From NCBI GenBank assembly GCA_958349075.1, contig CATWBR010000001.1, positions 1 to 29,927 on the forward strand: a stretch of 29,927 nucleotides of DNA, in the 5' to 3' direction. The notes under the pieces were generated by a model. That model worked only from the letters and a program-made list of their open reading frames with translations, searched no databases and had not been told where the DNA came from. Position numbers and translations under genes: made by a program. Shown piece after piece: positions 8,423 to 16,317 of this stretch (within the stretch, counting starts at the first letter, position 1; every line of letters begins with the position of its first letter). The DNA is from an uncultured Clostridium sp. Lineage in GTDB: Bacteria; Bacillota; Clostridia; Lachnospirales; Lachnospiraceae.

Positions 8423-8659
8423 ATGAAGAGCAGAATCGTGGAGGCTTTGCCGTTGGAGAACTACAAACTTGAAATCAGACTGGAGAACGGAAGTGTTGCG
8501 GTAATTGATATGAGGAAAAAGATAATGACGGCCAGATTTGGGATTTTAAGGGAAAGAGATGTCTGGCAGTCTGTGAGGACCAGTCATTCCAGCGTTCACT
8601 GGGGAGGCCATGTGGAGCTGACACTTTCAGAGGCGTTGGAAATCTTAGTGGAGCAGTAG
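8423..8659 (+). CDS. DUF2442-like small protein
   Basis: A 78-residue protein beginning at ATG 8423, with GGAGGTGGGG upstream. The pattern resembles DUF2442: a strand pair (YKLEIRLENGSVAVIDMRKK), a central segment (FGILRERDVWQSVRTS) and an ending like W-x-x-x-x-x-L-x-x-E-x-L (VHWGGHVELTLSEALEIL). DUF2442 proteins have no firm biochemical role; in many genomes they pair with a small DUF4160 protein, which is not seen here. It is the first gene after the terminator and 26 bases ahead of the glycosyltransferase, so it probably heads the operon. A link to polysaccharide synthesis is only positional. Confidence 0.75.
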   Translation: MKSRIVEALPLENYKLEIRLENGSVAVIDMRKKIMTARFGILRERDVWQSVRTSHSSVHWGGHVELTLSEALEILVEQ

Positions 8660-8685
8660 TTAGAAACAGGGAGCGGAGAAGTAAG

Positions 8686-9543
8686 GTGGAAGAAAAAAAG
8701 AGATTTTTAAATACATATATCAATAACATGCCGATGGAAGAAGCATCCGCCCGGATCCGCGGTGATGCCGAGTTGGGAAAACGTGCGAATATAGCCTTCA
8801 TCAATGCGGATGTGGTGATAAAAATGGAAAAAAACAGGGAGCTTCGGGAGGCGGTCGGCCAGGCGGATTATGTGTTCGTGGACGGAATGCCCCTGGTCTG
8901 GATCTCCAGATGGCATAAAAGACCGATCTGCGAGAAAATCTCCGGCTCGGATTTGGTTCCGCAACTTCTCCGGTCGGCGGCGAAGGACGGTAGAACCATC
9001 TTTATCCTGGGAGGCGCGCCCGGAGTCGCTGAGCAGGCCTGCCTGAATCTGAAAAGAGATCTTGAGGGAATCCGTATTGTGGGTACTTATTCCCCGCCCT
9101 TCGGCTTTGAGCGCGATCAGAACGAGGTGGATAACATGAACCGCCGGATCAGCGCTGCCAGGCCGGATTTTCTCATCGTCTGCCTGGGGTGCCCGAAGCA
9201 GGAGATGTTTATCCATTTAAATCAATCCGCCTACCAGGCGACCATCTCCGTCTGTGCGGGGGCCACCGTAGATTTTATTGCCGGGAACGTGAAGCGCTGT
9301 CCCCGGTGGATGAGCCGCTACGGTCTGGAATGGTTTTTCCGGTTTATGATGGAACCGAGACGTCTGTTTAAACGGTATTTTATCGACGACATGAAGATAT
9401 TTTATCTGGCATGGAAATACAGGCCGGGAGCTCTGGAAAGAAATCGGCATTGCGGCAGGGGGAAAGAGCTTTCCATGTATGTAGTGGAAGACCGCAAAGG
9501 GAGAGGCATTCTTTCCCTTTTGTCAGGCAGGGAACTGTCATAG
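8686..9543 (+). CDS. WecG/TagA/CpsF-family glycosyltransferase (GT26)
   Basis: A 285-residue protein of the GT26 family, whose members add N-acetylmannosamine(-uronate) or other sugars to undecaprenyl-diphosphate-linked acceptors on the cytoplasmic face. Diagnostic features are FINADVVIKM near the N-terminus, FVDGMPLVWISR, the segment PDFLIVCLGCPKQEMFI, and the C-terminal signature GATVDFIAGNVKRCPRW followed by GLEWFFRFMMEPRRLFKRY. The start is GTG 8686, with GGAG about 8 bases before it; an ATG at 8731 would cut into the conserved N-terminus. The C-terminal tail of about 40 residues beyond the core is longer than usual and not recognisable. It probably adds the second sugar of the repeat unit, as TagA does in wall teichoic acid synthesis. 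Confidence 0.93.
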   Translation: MEEKKRFLNTYINNMPMEEASARIRGDAELGKRANIAFINADVVIKMEKNRELREAVGQADYVFVDGMPLVWISRWHKRPICEKISGSDLVPQLLRSAAKDGRTIFILGGAPGVAEQACLNLKRDLEGIRIVGTYSPPFGFERDQNEVDNMNRRISAARPDFLIVCLGCPKQEMFIHLNQSAYQATISVCAGATVDFIAGNVKRCPRWMSRYGLEWFFRFMMEPRRLFKRYFIDDMKIFYLAWKYRPGALERNRHCGRGKELSMYVVEDRKGRGILSLLSGRELS

Positions 9544-9563
9544 GGAAGACGGGTGAGGAGAGT

Positions 9564-10643
9564 ATGGAGAGCGATATCCATGTACTGATGTGTGGTTCCA
9601 ATCTGCATACCGTAAAAGGCGGCATGGTGACGGTAGTGCAGAACTATCTAACCTTTCAAGACTGGGGAAGGGTAAAACTCCACTATGTGGCGACTCACAC
9701 AGAGGGAGGGAAAGTGAAAAAAAGTCTTTATTTTGCCGTTGCCTGTGCCAGAATTCTCCGGCTGATAGTAAGCGGAAGGGTGACGGTGGCCCACCTTCAT
9801 GTATCCGAGCGGGGAAGCTTTTACAGAAAAGCATATATTGCAAGACTGTGCGGGCTTTTCGGGATACCGGTGATCCTGCATCATCATGGGGCGGAGTTTG
9901 AGGCCTTTTACGGAAAGCAGAGTGAGAGAAAGAAACGTTATATTGCAAGAATTTTGGAGAAGGCGGATTTAAATCTGGTGCTATCCGAGTACCTGAAGCT
10001 GCGTTTGCTCCAAAAAGCTCCGGAGGCAAGGGCGGAGATCCTTCATAACGCCGTTCCAATTCCGCCCGTGAACCTCTGCCGCCCGGAGGCCGCCGGGATT
10101 CTCCTGCTGGGCCGTCTGGGGGAGCGAAAAGGGGTTTATGATCTTCTCGAAGTGGTCCGGGAGCTGAAAACACAGTTTCCAAAACAGGTGACCCTCTGGC
10201 TCTGCGGGGACGGCGAGGTGGAGAAGGTAAAGGAGAAGGTCCGGGAGTATGGGCTGGAAAACAGGGTGGGGCATGTGGGGTGGCTGTCAGGGGAAGCGAA
10301 AGAAGAATGCCTGAAGAAGACCATGATCCACGTGCTTCCCTCCTATTTTGAAGCGCTTCCTATGAGCATATTGGAGACGATGGCCAGAGGAATTCCAAAT
10401 ATCAGCACGGAGATCGCTTCGATTCCCGAGGTGATACGCCAGGGAGAAAACGGTTTTCTGATTCGGCCGGGTGACAAGGCAGAGCTGAAGAGGAGGCTTC
10501 AGGAATTGATAGAAGACAGGAAACTGCGGGAATCCTTCAGCCGGGCGGGCCGCCGCCTGATCCTGGAGGAATTTTCCATGGAGGCCTGCGCGGTGAGGCT
10601 AAAAAAAATATATGAGGAAGTATGTGCAGATGAAAAGATGTAG
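9564..10643 (+). CDS. GT4-family glycosyltransferase
   Basis: A 359-residue GT-B glycosyltransferase. N-terminal half: HTVKGGMVTVVQNYL (acceptor-side glycine-rich loop) and ILHHHGAEFEAFY. C-terminal half: LLLGRLGERKGVYDLLEVV, LWLCGDGEVEKVKE and the nucleotide-sugar motif LPSYFEALPMSILETMARG, with the E-x7-E spacing of retaining GT4 enzymes. I start it at ATG 9564, preceded by GAGGAG; the reading frame is open back to 9411, but that would overlap the previous gene by over 100 bases. The sugar donor cannot be told from sequence. It lies 20 bases after the GT26 gene and overlaps the next gene slightly. Confidence 0.92.
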   Translation: MESDIHVLMCGSNLHTVKGGMVTVVQNYLTFQDWGRVKLHYVATHTEGGKVKKSLYFAVACARILRLIVSGRVTVAHLHVSERGSFYRKAYIARLCGLFGIPVILHHHGAEFEAFYGKQSERKKRYIARILEKADLNLVLSEYLKLRLLQKAPEARAEILHNAVPIPPVNLCRPEAAGILLLGRLGERKGVYDLLEVVRELKTQFPKQVTLWLCGDGEVEKVKEKVREYGLENRVGHVGWLSGEAKEECLKKTMIHVLPSYFEALPMSILETMARGIPNISTEIASIPEVIRQGENGFLIRPGDKAELKRRLQELIEDRKLRESFSRAGRRLILEEFSMEACAVRLKKIYEEVCADEKM

Positions 10644-11508
10644 TGGTGAAATGGAAAAAAGGCGGAAACCGGCGGTTCGGGTGGTCGCGTTTTTAGTATT
10701 TCCGGCATTGGTATGCGGCCTGGGATATCTGATTTGGTCGGGAAAGAAACTGGAAACAACTTATTATACAGTACCCACCGGGAAGATAAATGGCAGTTTC
10801 CGGATAGCTGTTTTCAGCGACTTACATAATCACCAGTACGGCGCCCGCAACCAGGAGCTGATTGAGGCGGCAAAACAGACAGATCCGGATCTGATTCTGA
10901 TGCTCGGCGACATGGTGAATGATAACGATCCGGACATTGGGATCGTGACGGCACTCTGCGCAGAGCTACAGGGCATTGCGCCGGTGTATTACATTTTAGG
11001 AAATCACGAGGCTAATCTCATGTACTTAAAAGAGGGAAGGCAGATCCCTCTGGACACTTATCTGATACAGGACGGCACAACTGTTTTGTACCAAGGGGAA
11101 ACAGATTTGGAGATCGGGGGGAACCGGGTAGCCCTGGGAGCATTTTCCATGCCGGAAAAGGAGTTTTCCGAGGAGACTAAAAAAAAGGTGGCAAAGTTTG
11201 AAAAGTCAGATGGATTTAAAATCCTGCTCTCGCATTATCCCTCGCTATTTAACCGTTGCCTCCAGGATGCGGACTTCGACCTGGCTCTCGCCGGACATTA
11301 TCACGGAGGCCAGATCCGTATTCCAGGGGCCGGTGGACTGTATCATAAGGATGAAGGTTTGTTTCCGAAATACAGCGGCGGCTTCTATCAACTGGGCAGA
11401 GGAACACTGATTGTCAGCCGGGGGCTGGGGGACCATACGGTCATCCCCAGGCTGTTCAACCGGCCGGAGCTCGTGATCGTGGATGTGATTCAGGAAGACA
11501 GGGAGTAG
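10630..11508 (+). CDS. Membrane-anchored metallophosphoesterase (YkuE-like)
   Basis: A 292-residue calcineurin-like phosphoesterase with one N-terminal membrane helix (VRVVAFLVFPALVCGLGYLIW). The metal-binding motifs are all present: DLHNH (D-x-H), LGDMV (GD), LGNHEA (GNHE), LLSHYPS and AGHYHGGQIR (GHxH). Membrane relatives such as YkuE act outside the membrane on phosphoesters; the substrate here is unknown. I chose ATG 10630, where GAGGAAG precedes by 9 bases, giving a 14-base overlap with the glycosyltransferase; ATG 10612 is also in frame but has a poor ribosome site. Within this operon it may recycle lipid-phosphate carriers or trim polyol-phosphate groups (inference). Confidence 0.9.
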   Translation: MKRCSGEMEKRRKPAVRVVAFLVFPALVCGLGYLIWSGKKLETTYYTVPTGKINGSFRIAVFSDLHNHQYGARNQELIEAAKQTDPDLILMLGDMVNDNDPDIGIVTALCAELQGIAPVYYILGNHEANLMYLKEGRQIPLDTYLIQDGTTVLYQGETDLEIGGNRVALGAFSMPEKEFSEETKKKVAKFEKSDGFKILLSHYPSLFNRCLQDADFDLALAGHYHGGQIRIPGAGGLYHKDEGLFPKYSGGFYQLGRGTLIVSRGLGDHTVIPRLFNRPELVIVDVIQEDRE

Positions 11509-11529
11509 ACTAGGAAGTGAGGTTTTAAT

Positions 11530-12918
11530 ATGGACGTCGTTAAAATACTAAAATATTTGCTGCTGCTCATACCGTTGGGAGTTGGGCTGTTGGGGATTGT
11601 GTTTCTCTTTTCCCCAAACAGGGATATAAACAACTCCGGAATGAAAGAGCGGATTCGGAGACATTTTCGGATCCTGCAAAGGAGGTTACCTCTGGCCATT
11701 CTTTGCACCGCGCTCTACCTGCTGGCTTTTCTCGGTATGAAGCTGATACAGAATAAAATGGAAGCGCAGGTCCTGATCGGCCTTAATTATCCGGAGGCAT
11801 CCAGGGGCATGAACCCCAATAAGACACGGTTTAATACGTTTGACATGGTGGACGACCGGATCATGGAGTCAGTTCTGAAGGAGAGCGGAGCTTCAGGAAT
11901 TACGGCAGGGGAGTTGAGGGAGGCGTTTTCCGTATCTCCGGTGGAGGCGGGAGCAGAGCTTACACCCGAACAGTATTATGTCTCAACAGAATATCTGCTG
12001 AGCTATAAGGCGACGCCGAAGACGCTGCGGTTGGATCCCTACCAGGCGGTGGTGACCGCGGCCGGAACCTATTATCAATGGTTTCTTGAGAGCTACGGGC
12101 GCAGAACCGATGTGCTGGAATTAGACTTCGAGGCTCTGGAACAGGCCGATTATCTGGATAAAATCCAGCTTTTGGGTACGCAGGCGGCCAACATCCAGGA
12201 ATATATGAATGCCTGCAGCCTGGAAGCACCCTCGTTTTGCTCCGGCGAAAGCGGAGAAAACTTTGGTTCCCTGGCAGAGAAAGCCGGCGACTATAAAAAT
12301 GTGGAGCTGGAGCGGCTTAAGGCCTATGTGCTGAACACCGGCGTGTCCTATGATAAGGCGGGCTATATCTCCAAGCTGAATTATGTGAACCGCATGAAAA
12401 ATACCACCTATATGAAAAATTTGGCCGCCCATACGGTAAGGCTCGAAGCGATAGATCGGTATGACAGGGATATGGCGACGATCGTTCTGATTCCGACACG
12501 GGATGAGAAGGGCGAGTTTTATATGGGCAGAACGAAAATCGGGGTGGATAATTTTGCCGATGAGGCCAATTTTTACATCAAAAACGCCACGCGTCTCCAG
12601 ACGGAGATCGAGACAAATAACCTTTCTATCTCGAAACTTCTGTATTCACAGGCAGGGGAGTCGGAGCTAAAAGCCGTAGATCAGATGATTACCCTGCTGA
12701 AGAACGAACTGATGGATTTGGCCGAGAGGGCAAAAGCGATGGTGGAGGAATATGAGGAGGGAAAGGCGAAGGGTTATCTTGTAATCACGCCGGAGAGCCG
12801 GAATTTTAAGGATGCGTACAGCTTAAAGAGGGCGGCGGCCCTGACTGCCGTGTTTGCGGCGGCCATCCTGCTGTTGGCGGCAGCAGTGCCTTACAGACGG
12901 AAGGGGGAGGAAGAATGA
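11530..12918 (+). CDS. Wzz-like membrane protein, putative polysaccharide co-polymerase subunit 1
   Basis: A 462-residue protein with two hydrophobic helices near the N-terminus (about 9-29 and 53-73), a long extracytoplasmic helical region and a C-terminal helix (about 434-455) followed by basic residues. Just after the second helix, AQVLIGLNYPEASRGMNPN and RFNTFDMVDDRIMESVL match the start of Wzz/CapA-type chain-length proteins (an extended strand, then NYPxAxxGxxP). The first helix is additional to the usual two-helix Wzz layout. There is no ATPase or tyrosine kinase domain. It overlaps the next gene by four bases (ATGA), and the two proteins share the Wzz-like layout, so they may form a mixed ring. 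The function is inferred from topology and context. Confidence 0.72.
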   Translation: MDVVKILKYLLLLIPLGVGLLGIVFLFSPNRDINNSGMKERIRRHFRILQRRLPLAILCTALYLLAFLGMKLIQNKMEAQVLIGLNYPEASRGMNPNKTRFNTFDMVDDRIMESVLKESGASGITAGELREAFSVSPVEAGAELTPEQYYVSTEYLLSYKATPKTLRLDPYQAVVTAAGTYYQWFLESYGRRTDVLELDFEALEQADYLDKIQLLGTQAANIQEYMNACSLEAPSFCSGESGENFGSLAEKAGDYKNVELERLKAYVLNTGVSYDKAGYISKLNYVNRMKNTTYMKNLAAHTVRLEAIDRYDRDMATIVLIPTRDEKGEFYMGRTKIGVDNFADEANFYIKNATRLQTEIETNNLSISKLLYSQAGESELKAVDQMITLLKNELMDLAERAKAMVEEYEEGKAKGYLVITPESRNFKDAYSLKRAAALTAVFAAAILLLAAAVPYRRKGEEE

Positions 12919-15002
12919 AGCGATTTGAACCTTTAGCTTATATCAGAAAATACCGTATGTTTATCATTTTCCTATCCATCCTGTCGGGGGTCCTGTTCTA
13001 TTTGGTGTCCATGCGGATGCAGTCTTACACCGTGTCGGCCATTATACAATACATGAACGACGGCGCAGAGCTGGGAAATGCGCCGGACGGGACAGAAATC
13101 GACACTTCGGAGATCTATTCCGTCCAGGTGATGCAGCAGGTGTTCGAGCGGATGGGAATGGCGTACGACAGCTATAATCTGGATGAGCTGCGCTCCCGAG
13201 TTAAGGTGGAACGCCTGATGACGGAAGAGGAGAAAGCTGTTCAGGAGGCTAAAAACAGCCTCGGGGAGGAGTTGGAGGAAAAGTCAAGCAAATATCTGGT
13301 CTCCTTTACAGTGGATCACAAGGATTCCGAGCACCCGGAAGCGTTCGCCCGCCAGGTTCTGGACAATATGCTGGATATATATCTGTCTTCGTTTGCGGAA
13401 AAGCACATTAACGGAAGTGCTGTGGCCAACAATATTTCCGGTCTGGATGAAGGGAATTATGATTATCTGGAGATGGCGGAACTGATGGATACCTCCGTAA
13501 CCAATGTGTTGAACGGACTGACCGGGAGGGTGCAGGGAAACAGCGGATTCCGCGCCTCGTCCACCGGGTATTCCTTCAACGATCTGTACCGGGAATTCCA
13601 GGAGATAGCCGAGATCGATCTTCCGAATCTGTACGCTTATATCCTGAATCACAAGGTGACTAAGAACCGGGAGGTGCTTATCTCAAAGTACCGGAGCCGC
13701 ATTGATAGCCAGGATATTACGAACGACGCGGCCGCCTCCCAGATAAGATCCATGGATAATATTATCTCCTCCTATGTGAACCTGATGCGGGAATCGGGTA
13801 ATACGGAGATTACCGCCGACTATATTTTGGATAATGTCTATGACAGTTATTATAAGGACGGAGAGGAAAATTGGGTAAAGCCGGACGTGACTGTGGAATA
13901 CGACGATCTGCTGAAAAGCTACGTCTCCAACAGGACGACGATCGAGTATGGGATTATTGACAAGACTTACAGCCAGTACATCGTGGATCTCTATTCCGGG
14001 CGGATCGAGTCAGGACTTCAGATTGACGTGGAGCCATCCGGGGAGGACAAAAACCAGGAAGCAGGGCAGGGGACACCGGGACAGGAGGGCGGAGCCCAGG
14101 AGGCAGACCCGGAGACACTGGGACAGGGCGGAAGCGCCCAGGAGATGGCGGCAGTCCCAGAGGCAGTCGATCCGGCTGAGGCAAAAGCTCAGACGAGCGG
14201 GATGGTTCGGACGCTGGTTGGGCGTCTGGATGAGATGTACCGGATTTTAGATGAAACTAACAGGGAATACAATGAGTATTCCGGCGCGGCGAACGTGGGG
14301 CTGGTCAGCAACATCGTCGTGACCGAGGGAATCCGGCTGACACTCTATTCCTGTATTGCGGTGGCGGTTTTCGCGGTTCTTCTTTCCCTGATGTCTGTGA
14401 TCATAGGCAGGCTTGCCGACATCTTTGATTACCACGCGTACACGGATCACAAGTTCCAGCTTCCGAATAAGCTGGCGTGCGACCGGTATATGGCCAGACA
14501 GGGGACCTCGCTCCTGCGGGAGAATGTCTCCTGTGTTTACCTGATACTGGAGCATGTGAGGGATAAGAACAGAGCGTATGGGGTCGATACCTGTGATCAG
14601 ATGATCCGGAAATTTACGGAGCTTGTAAAAGTGAGCTTTGAGCGGGCCGGAACCGATAGCTTTATCGCAATGAACGGGCCAGGCCAGTTCGTGGTTTTCT
14701 TAAACGGGATCACACAGGCGCAGACGCGGGAGCTGCTACGGCAGTTAAAGAACAGGGTTGACAGCTACAACGAAGCTGCCGTCTGCACAATTGAATTCCG
14801 GGAAGGCGTCTCAGGGACTACGGAGGAACATCTGTATGACATCAAAGGCCTTCTGCTCCGGGCACTGGAGAACACGAATGAAGTGCCCCAGGTGACGCAG
14901 AAGGAGCCCGAGGAGAAGCAGAGGAACAACGCCAGCCGGCAGGCCGCCGTCACCGATGAGAAGGCAATCTCAGAGAAAGCCGTCGGTGAGAAAGAGTCCT
15001 GA
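12915..15002 (+). CDS. Wzz-like co-polymerase with a degenerate GGDEF-like cytoplasmic domain
   Basis: A 695-residue protein. A membrane helix (about 16-33) is followed by a Wzz-like region (SYTVSAIIQYMNDGAELGNA, TSEIYSVQVMQQVF). A long extracytoplasmic helical region contains a Gly/Gln/Glu-rich insert with two imperfect 16-residue repeats (about 381-409). A second helix (about 473-498) leads to a cytoplasmic domain (about 505-650). That domain follows the GGDEF order: DHKFQLPNKLACDRYM (where cyclases have DxLTGLxNRxxF), NRAYGVDTCDQMIRKF (where they have INDxYGHxxGDxxL), and GPGQFVVFL at about 588 in place of GGDEF. The metal and GTP residues are lost, so it cannot be an ordinary cyclase. It may bind a nucleotide or a partner. 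It couples translationally to the previous gene. Confidence 0.82.
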   Translation: MKRFEPLAYIRKYRMFIIFLSILSGVLFYLVSMRMQSYTVSAIIQYMNDGAELGNAPDGTEIDTSEIYSVQVMQQVFERMGMAYDSYNLDELRSRVKVERLMTEEEKAVQEAKNSLGEELEEKSSKYLVSFTVDHKDSEHPEAFARQVLDNMLDIYLSSFAEKHINGSAVANNISGLDEGNYDYLEMAELMDTSVTNVLNGLTGRVQGNSGFRASSTGYSFNDLYREFQEIAEIDLPNLYAYILNHKVTKNREVLISKYRSRIDSQDITNDAAASQIRSMDNIISSYVNLMRESGNTEITADYILDNVYDSYYKDGEENWVKPDVTVEYDDLLKSYVSNRTTIEYGIIDKTYSQYIVDLYSGRIESGLQIDVEPSGEDKNQEAGQGTPGQEGGAQEADPETLGQGGSAQEMAAVPEAVDPAEAKAQTSGMVRTLVGRLDEMYRILDETNREYNEYSGAANVGLVSNIVVTEGIRLTLYSCIAVAVFAVLLSLMSVIIGRLADIFDYHAYTDHKFQLPNKLACDRYMARQGTSLLRENVSCVYLILEHVRDKNRAYGVDTCDQMIRKFTELVKVSFERAGTDSFIAMNGPGQFVVFLNGITQAQTRELLRQLKNRVDSYNEAAVCTIEFREGVSGTTEEHLYDIKGLLLRALENTNEVPQVTQKEPEEKQRNNASRQAAVTDEKAISEKAVGEKES

Positions 15003-15045
15003 AACGCAATAACGGGAAAGAAAAGCGGACGGAAGAGGTGAAAGC

Positions 15046-16317
15046 GTGAAAGATAAAAAAAGAGGGGGATTAGCAATCGCATATCTTCTGCTTGCAATAC
15101 CGATGTATTATTTTGTATCCCAGGACATTACGCTGGGCGGCTTTGGTTTTATGTACCGGTATCTGTTCGGTATGGCCATAGCGGGCCTGGCGCTCCTTGT
15201 GTTCCTGGTATCGCCGGATGTGAGATGCATGGTTTTTACGCTCCGCTATGTGGGAGTTTTATGCCTCCCGTATCTATGGACGCTGCTCTATTCAATGGTG
15301 ATCTGGATATTCGGCTTTGCCCCTCTTAAGGTGATGAGCCGCGGCTTTTTCTTTGTGATTTATCAGATCATTGCAATCTTGGCCGCCGGGGCTGTTCTTT
15401 ATTTGTTCGGGAAGAAAGGAGTATTTCTCCAGCTTTTCGCGCTGCTGGCTGCTAATGTGCTTTACATACTGGAAGTGATGAGACTGAATGGAGCCGGCAA
15501 TTTTTTCAGAGAATATGTCCGGCTGATTGTGACGATGACCGGGGATACCGGCCCGATTATGAAGAGCTTTGAGGTGCTCGGCTACTCCTATGCGCTTGGC
15601 TTTTTTCTCGTATATTTCTTTATGAGCCGCAGGAAATCCGGAAAATACGCGTGGATGGCCGCGCTGAGCGCAGCGTTTTTTCTGCTGGGACTTAAGCGCA
15701 GTGTGCTTTTTGCGGTGGTGATGGCCTGTACCGCCGGAGTGGTCCTCAATCTGGTTCCGCGGCACCTGGTCCGCAGACTCTGCGCAGCGATCTGCTGGGT
15801 ATCCGCCGCTGCGGCTCTCGTCTACGTATTTGCGTGCAGCCGCGGACTGTTCCACTGGCTGGAGGGGATAGGGCTCAACACGAATTCCAGAATGAATGTC
15901 ATCGACTTTTTCCGACCGTATTATGAAATCAGTCCCGGCTTTTTGGGGCACGGGGCCGGTTTTGTATCCGGAATGATAGCGAGCGGAGAGCTGATCGTCG
16001 ATGTCAACGGCTATATCTTCGGTGATATTCACAATGACTTTTTGAGACAATACATTGAACTGGGAGCCTTTGGCTTTTGTATCTGGCTGTGGACCTTCCT
16101 GAATGTGAGGGTGAAGTATTTCTTTCATAAAGCGGAAGACGGACCAGGCTTTCGCCGTGGAATTCTTTCCTTCTGTTTTATTCTCACCGTATTTGTCACC
16201 TTTATGACGGAGAATGTTTTTTACCACTATTACACGACGTTGTCCATGGCCGTGATGATCATAGGCTACGGATATGAGGAATTTGAAAAGGAGACCCAGA
16301 GCAGGGAAGATGAATAA
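15046..16317 (+). CDS. Wzy-like polysaccharide polymerase / O-antigen ligase-type membrane protein
   Basis: A 423-residue polytopic protein with about ten to twelve hydrophobic helices spread over its whole length. It has a large loop between late helices containing GIGLNTNSRMNVIDFFRPYY, GHGAGFVSGM and DIHNDFLRQYIELGAFGF. The H-N-D-x-L-R-x-Y-x-E-x-G pattern is typical of Wzy/WaaL-type enzymes that join undecaprenyl-linked units. The start is GTG 15046, with AAGAGG upstream. It follows the two Wzz-like genes and precedes glycosyltransferases, which fits a polymerase. Such proteins diverge strongly, so the family call rests on topology, the loop motif and context. Confidence 0.85.
   Translation: MKDKKRGGLAIAYLLLAIPMYYFVSQDITLGGFGFMYRYLFGMAIAGLALLVFLVSPDVRCMVFTLRYVGVLCLPYLWTLLYSMVIWIFGFAPLKVMSRGFFFVIYQIIAILAAGAVLYLFGKKGVFLQLFALLAANVLYILEVMRLNGAGNFFREYVRLIVTMTGDTGPIMKSFEVLGYSYALGFFLVYFFMSRRKSGKYAWMAALSAAFFLLGLKRSVLFAVVMACTAGVVLNLVPRHLVRRLCAAICWVSAAAALVYVFACSRGLFHWLEGIGLNTNSRMNVIDFFRPYYEISPGFLGHGAGFVSGMIASGELIVDVNGYIFGDIHNDFLRQYIELGAFGFCIWLWTFLNVRVKYFFHKAEDGPGFRRGILSFCFILTVFVTFMTENVFYHYYTTLSMAVMIIGYGYEEFEKETQSREDE

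Noticed and set aside
15292..16227. A 311-codon - strand frame opposite the Wzy-like gene
   Set aside because: Its composition is that of an antisense shadow (many His, Lys, Gln) and it lies wholly within a clear membrane-protein gene.
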